A stretch of DNA of 64,000 nucleotides, from contig CAJUEU010000002.1 of NCBI GenBank assembly GCA_910585735.1, forward strand, positions 30,507-94,506. The letters are read 5' to 3'. Shown one piece after another: positions 61,059 to 64,000 of the stretch. This DNA comes from an uncultured Oscillospiraceae bacterium (GTDB taxonomy: Bacteria > Bacillota > Clostridia > Oscillospirales > Oscillospiraceae). The translations under genes and the position numbers were made by a program. The notes under the pieces were generated by a model that saw only the letters and a program-made list of their open reading frames with translations, was not told the origin of the DNA and searched no databases. Every line of letters starts with the position of its first letter. The stretch's first letter is position 1.

Positions 61059-62149
61059 AACGCAAAGAATTGATTTCCATTCTGCTGGTTGGTATCCTGC
61101 TGTCCGGCCTTTTAACAGCCACGGCGGCAAATGATGCCGGCTCTGTCACCAATCCATTGATTTCATTGGACTGGTTGAAAACCGTTTTTCTTCCTACCAC
61201 TTCTGAAACCATTGACGCCTCTATTGACCAGGCGTTTGAGTCCGCTTTTCGGGATGTGATTGACGCAGGTGCTACAGGGGTAGAGATTCGGGTAAAGAAG
61301 GGAGACATTCTTTTACTGGAAAGCGGTTCCACCCTTACCGCTCTGGCCGGAGAGCTTTCTGCTTCCGCCTCAGGCACAATATTGAATGTGACTGAGGGAA
61401 GTGAATTGCCAAATAGCAGCGGAAAAATTCTGGTTGGGCACCGATACCTTACGGCAGAAAAAACACAGGCCTTTTTCTCTGTCAGCTCTGACACCGCAGT
61501 GGTTCGTATGACTGGTTTGTACCGGCTTACCTCCAGCCGGGAGACCGATTACAACGCTTTGGCCAATGCCCTTCATGACCTTGGCCTGTTTGCGGGAAGC
61601 CCCACCCCTTATGGATCTGGTTACGATCTGGAGCTGGAACCGACAAGGATTCAAGGATTGATCATGTTTCTTCGCCTTTTGGGCGAGGAGGAGGCCGCCC
61701 TTAGCTATACGGATACCTCTACAATTTTTCGGGATGTTCCAGCTTGGGCTCTGCCTTATGTATCCTATGCTTACAGCAAAGGCTACACCAAAGGGCAGGA
61801 AATTGATAGTCAAGGAAGAGTTGCCTTCGGCCCCAATGAGCTTTTGTCTCCTCGAGATTATTTGACGTTTATTCTTCGGGCCTTGGGCTACGAAGAGGGG
61901 ACCGATTTTCGTTGGAAGTACGCAATTGCCAATGCCCAGGAGCTTGGGATCCTAACGGAAGGGGAGAGTGGGCTTTTGTCAGAAAAGCCTTTCCTTCGGG
62001 CTCAGGTCGTATATCTTTCCTATTTCGCCCTCTCCACAAATATGGCAGGGCAGGAGAGTACTCTTCTGGAGCGTCTCTTGGTCAACCAAGCCATTCACTC
62101 GGACTCTGCCAGTGCCATCCTTGACAGCGTAACGGTAGAAAGACTTTAA
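61055..62149 (+). CDS. Exported S-layer-homology protein with the TNPL...VFLP domain
   Basis: The 364-residue precursor has a signal peptide (about residues 1-25), then a domain opening TNPLISLDWLKTVFLP (about 30-170) that matches the small secreted protein at 32430. The C-terminal half contains two or more SLH-like units: FRDVPAWALPYVSYAYSKGYTKG, FGPNELLSPRDYLTFILRALG and a weaker earlier one. SLH domains bind pyruvylated wall polymers. Its start is coupled to rex by a 4-base overlap, so redox repressor and surface protein are made from one transcript. Function beyond wall binding is unknown. Confidence 0.85.
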   Translation: MKRKELISILLVGILLSGLLTATAANDAGSVTNPLISLDWLKTVFLPTTSETIDASIDQAFESAFRDVIDAGATGVEIRVKKGDILLLESGSTLTALAGELSASASGTILNVTEGSELPNSSGKILVGHRYLTAEKTQAFFSVSSDTAVVRMTGLYRLTSSRETDYNALANALHDLGLFAGSPTPYGSGYDLELEPTRIQGLIMFLRLLGEEEAALSYTDTSTIFRDVPAWALPYVSYAYSKGYTKGQEIDSQGRVAFGPNELLSPRDYLTFILRALGYEEGTDFRWKYAIANAQELGILTEGESGLLSEKPFLRAQVVYLSYFALSTNMAGQESTLLERLLVNQAIHSDSASAILDSVTVERL

Positions 62150-62161
62150 TCGATTTCTATG

Positions 62162-62207
62162 AAAAACAAGAAGCTTCGCAAATAAAATGCGAGGCTTCTT
62201 GTTTTTT
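62162..62207 (+). terminator. Terminator of rex-SLH operon
   Basis: AAAAACAAGAAGCTTCGCA (62163-62181) pairs with TGCGAGGCTTCTTGTTTTT (about 62188-62206), with one G-U, then T. Confidence 0.9.
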
Positions 62208-62262
62208 GATAAGCAATTATTTCTTGATCTGCATAAGATAATAAAGAAAGGAGGGAGGCGCC

Positions 62263-62796
62263 ATGCCACCCTTGTTGCCCTATAACCGTGCCGCCGCGGT
62301 CGCCTATGCACACAAATGGGCCTACGGCAGAAATCCTCAATACTATGACTATGAGGAAATTGGCGGGGACTGTACCAACTATGCCTCTCAATGCCTATAC
62401 GCAGGCACTGGGGTCATGAATTTCTCGCCTACATATGGCTGGTATTATATCAATGCCAACAAAAAAGCGCCCGCTTGGACAGGTGTAGAATATTTTAGAA
62501 ATTTTCTGGTCAGAGCTGAACCATCCCCAGGCCCTATTGCGCTGGAAGCAGATTTACCGCAAATGGAAATTGGAGACTTTCTGCAGTTCAATTTCAAAGG
62601 AGAACGTTTTTCCCACACACCAATCATTGTTCAAATTGGCAGTCCCGCTACACCCGAAAACGTCCTTCTGGCTGCACACTCCTACGACGCGGACTATCGC
62701 CCTTTGAGTACATACAAATATCAGCAAATTCGATATCTGCACATTCTGGGCGCCTATCCGCCCGAACCTGGTAGGAACGGATCTGCTCAGCCCTGA
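62263..62796 (+). CDS. Amidase_6-type (papain-like) domain protein
   Basis: The 177-residue protein starts directly with the putative amidase domain: YNRAAAVAYAHKWAYGRNP, then GGDCTNYASQCLYAG, whose Cys is the expected nucleophile, and later FSHTPIIVQIG with the His. It lacks a signal peptide, as many clostridial members do. Relatives are thought to cut cell-wall peptides. AAAGGAGGGAGG precedes the ATG. Its last 10 bases overlap the end of the convergent recombinase gene, leaving no space for a terminator between them. Confidence 0.88.
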   Translation: MPPLLPYNRAAAVAYAHKWAYGRNPQYYDYEEIGGDCTNYASQCLYAGTGVMNFSPTYGWYYINANKKAPAWTGVEYFRNFLVRAEPSPGPIALEADLPQMEIGDFLQFNFKGERFSHTPIIVQIGSPATPENVLLAAHSYDADYRPLSTYKYQQIRYLHILGAYPPEPGRNGSAQP

Positions 62797-63818
62797 AGGT
62801 CCTCTGACTCCGATCCTTGCTTTTTCTTCGGTTTCACGTGCCCCAAAGGATTTGCCTTCGCCGCAGCGCGCAGATTTTCATTGTCCACATGGGTATATAT
62901 CTGCGTGGTGTTCAAATTTTCATGTCCCAAGACCTCCTGGAGCGTCCGTACATCCACGCCATTTTGCAGCATCAGCGTGGCCGCTGTATGCCGAAGCTTA
63001 TGAGGCGAATATTGTGTGCTGTCAAGTCCGGCCTTTAAAAGATACTTCTTTACCAGCTTTTCAACGGCAGCTTTCGATATCCTGGTCCTACGCCGACTTA
63101 AAAACAGTGCGTTCTTGTCAATGGCTCTTTGGTTATCTCTAACCGCTAAATAGTCCTGAATTGCCTGAATACATGCTTCATTTAAGTATAATATACGCTC
63201 TTTATTGCCTTTTCCAAGGACACGAAGCTGATCACTACGCACATCTGTCAAATTAAGTCCGATCAGCTCCGAAATTCGTAATCCACAGTTTAAAAACAGG
63301 ACTAAAATACAACGATCTCTCTCCAAAAAATCTCCGTCAACACTTTCCAATAGTTGGATGCTGCCTTCCAAGTCCAGATACCGGGGGAGGGCTTTCTTCA
63401 TTTTTGGCGCATCCAGATCCTGCATAGGATTCTCGGTCAAAAGTTTTGCCTTATTGGTCAGATATTTATAAAAGGAACGAATGGCGGCAACCTTGCGGGC
63501 ACGGGAGGTCGCTTTCAATCCATAATCGGTCTGAGCACTGTTGGGATGCTGCGCCCGATCTCGGCTCAAATAGTTCATATAAGAATACACATCGGAAAGA
63601 TTCACTTTTTGTACCAAATCCAAATCTACATCACTGATGTCAATGTCATCAAATTCCGTACTACGTGGAATAAGATTTTTTTCCAGCTTGATATAACGAA
63701 AAAAGTTCCTCAAATCAAGATAGTATTCATCTACTGTTTTTTTTGAATGTCCCTGGATAGCTTCATGATACGTAAGAAAGTCACGCAAAATCGTTGGCGC
63801 ATCGGTTCTATAGTCCAT
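62787..63818 (-). CDS. Tyrosine recombinase of the XerC/XerD type (second copy)
   Basis: The 343-residue protein has a longer N-terminal SAM-like domain than XerD and a full catalytic set: Arg181 (GLRISEL), His273 and Arg276 (HKLRHTAATLM), His299 (LGHENL), Tyr308 (TTQIYTH). It ends in a basic tail (HVKPKKKQ). It could be the XerC partner of the XerD at 47095 or an independent integrase; no attachment repeats or mobile cargo are seen, so a chromosomal role is favoured. The ATG at 63818 has only a weak AGAAG site. A 30-base palindrome lies 37-66 bases upstream. Confidence 0.92.
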   Translation of the reverse strand: MDYRTDAPTILRDFLTYHEAIQGHSKKTVDEYYLDLRNFFRYIKLEKNLIPRSTEFDDIDISDVDLDLVQKVNLSDVYSYMNYLSRDRAQHPNSAQTDYGLKATSRARKVAAIRSFYKYLTNKAKLLTENPMQDLDAPKMKKALPRYLDLEGSIQLLESVDGDFLERDRCILVLFLNCGLRISELIGLNLTDVRSDQLRVLGKGNKERILYLNEACIQAIQDYLAVRDNQRAIDKNALFLSRRRTRISKAAVEKLVKKYLLKAGLDSTQYSPHKLRHTAATLMLQNGVDVRTLQEVLGHENLNTTQIYTHVDNENLRAAAKANPLGHVKPKKKQGSESEDLQG

Positions 63819-63854
63819 GTGCTTTTGCTTCTAAAGCAGAAATCCGCCTCCCTC

Positions 63855-63884
63855 AAGTAAACAAAATCTTTATTTTGTTTACTT
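63855..63884. repeat. Perfect 13-base inverted repeat upstream of the recombinase
   Basis: AAGTAAACAAAAT (63855-63867), loop CTTT, ATTTTGTTTACTT (63872-63884). It is A/T-rich without a following U-tract on the minus strand, so it looks more like an operator or protein-binding site than a terminator. Confidence 0.7.
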
Positions 63885-63949
63885 CGGTGTCTGCTCCGAA
63901 TCGCCCCTCCCTTCATTGGTGATAAAGAAATTTTCTTTATATGGCCTGT

Positions 63950-64000
63950 TCATATCTTCTCGTTGGTCAGAGGATCACAATACCGCTGACAGCACTTCGC
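63950..64000 (-). other. Possible C-terminal tail of an unrecognised gene running off the window
   Basis: On the minus strand one frame is open from the window edge to a stop at 63950-63952 and would encode a cysteine-containing tail (AKCCQRYCDPLTNEKI). It is too short to judge. The stretch 63819-63949 holds no gene that I can support. Confidence 0.25.

Overview
The window reads as chromosomal DNA of an anaerobic, spore-forming Gram-positive bacterium of class Clostridia, most likely order Oscillospirales (Oscillibacter/Flavonifractor-like). The grounds are sporulation genes (SpoIIM, SpoIID-like, YunB), Shine-Dalgarno sites of the AGGAGG type before nearly every gene, a tyrosyl T-box leader, a PPi-type phosphofructokinase, the redox repressor Rex and SLH-type surface proteins. 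Base composition looks close to 50% GC by eye. The taxon is inferred, not computed. I saw no insertion sequence, CRISPR array, prophage block or tRNA gene. Most of the window is core genome.

Layout: 1-7.7 kb holds the start of a ComEC-like membrane protein (minus strand, cut by the window edge) and a 2376-residue cyclic beta-1,2-glucan synthase-like protein. 7.7-11.2 kb holds lgt, folD and nrdR, then a convergent DUF4363/YetF pair. 11.4-13.0 kb is a run of three unrecognised small genes. 13.0-18.9 kb carries nucleotide and amino-acid genes: a full GMP synthase, a second GMP synthase lacking its glutaminase half, a GNAT protein, an aminotransferase and purB. 18.9-24.1 kb is central carbon metabolism: ATP-type pfkA, PPi-type pfp, fba, and ackA on the opposite strand. 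TmcAL, which uses acetate to modify tRNA, diverges from ackA.

24-31.8 kb holds an orphan C39-like protein, a three-part redox fusion (C_GCAxxG_C_C domain, sulfite-reductase-like domain, two-cluster ferredoxin), an iron/cobalamin-type ABC importer and alanine racemase. 32-36 kb has an apparently antitoxin-less MazF, a small secreted protein, and a minus-strand spx-like/glnS/ltaE operon. 36-41 kb has tyrS under a T-box, an AI-2E transporter, and asd-dapA. 41.2-48 kb has a SpoIID-like protein, queA-tgt-yajC, a TIGR04086 protein behind a hairpin that covers its ribosome site, spoIIM and xerD.

48-64 kb has a DUF1858 protein, trmK-NIF3, yebC, RNase P RNA (minus), murD, three tandem M42 aminopeptidases, a YnbB-type PLP enzyme, yunB, vanZ, ligA, rex overlapping an SLH protein, a secreted-type amidase fold and a second tyrosine recombinase facing it.

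Promoters of the TTGaca-17-TAtaaT type and intrinsic terminators are unusually easy to read here and divide the window into transcription units. The most worthwhile leads are the redox fusion protein, the ribosome-site hairpin at 45620-45660, the glutaminase-less GMP synthase, the antitoxin-less MazF, the unnamed secreted domain present in two proteins, and the unrecognised three-gene unit at 11.4-13.0 kb.
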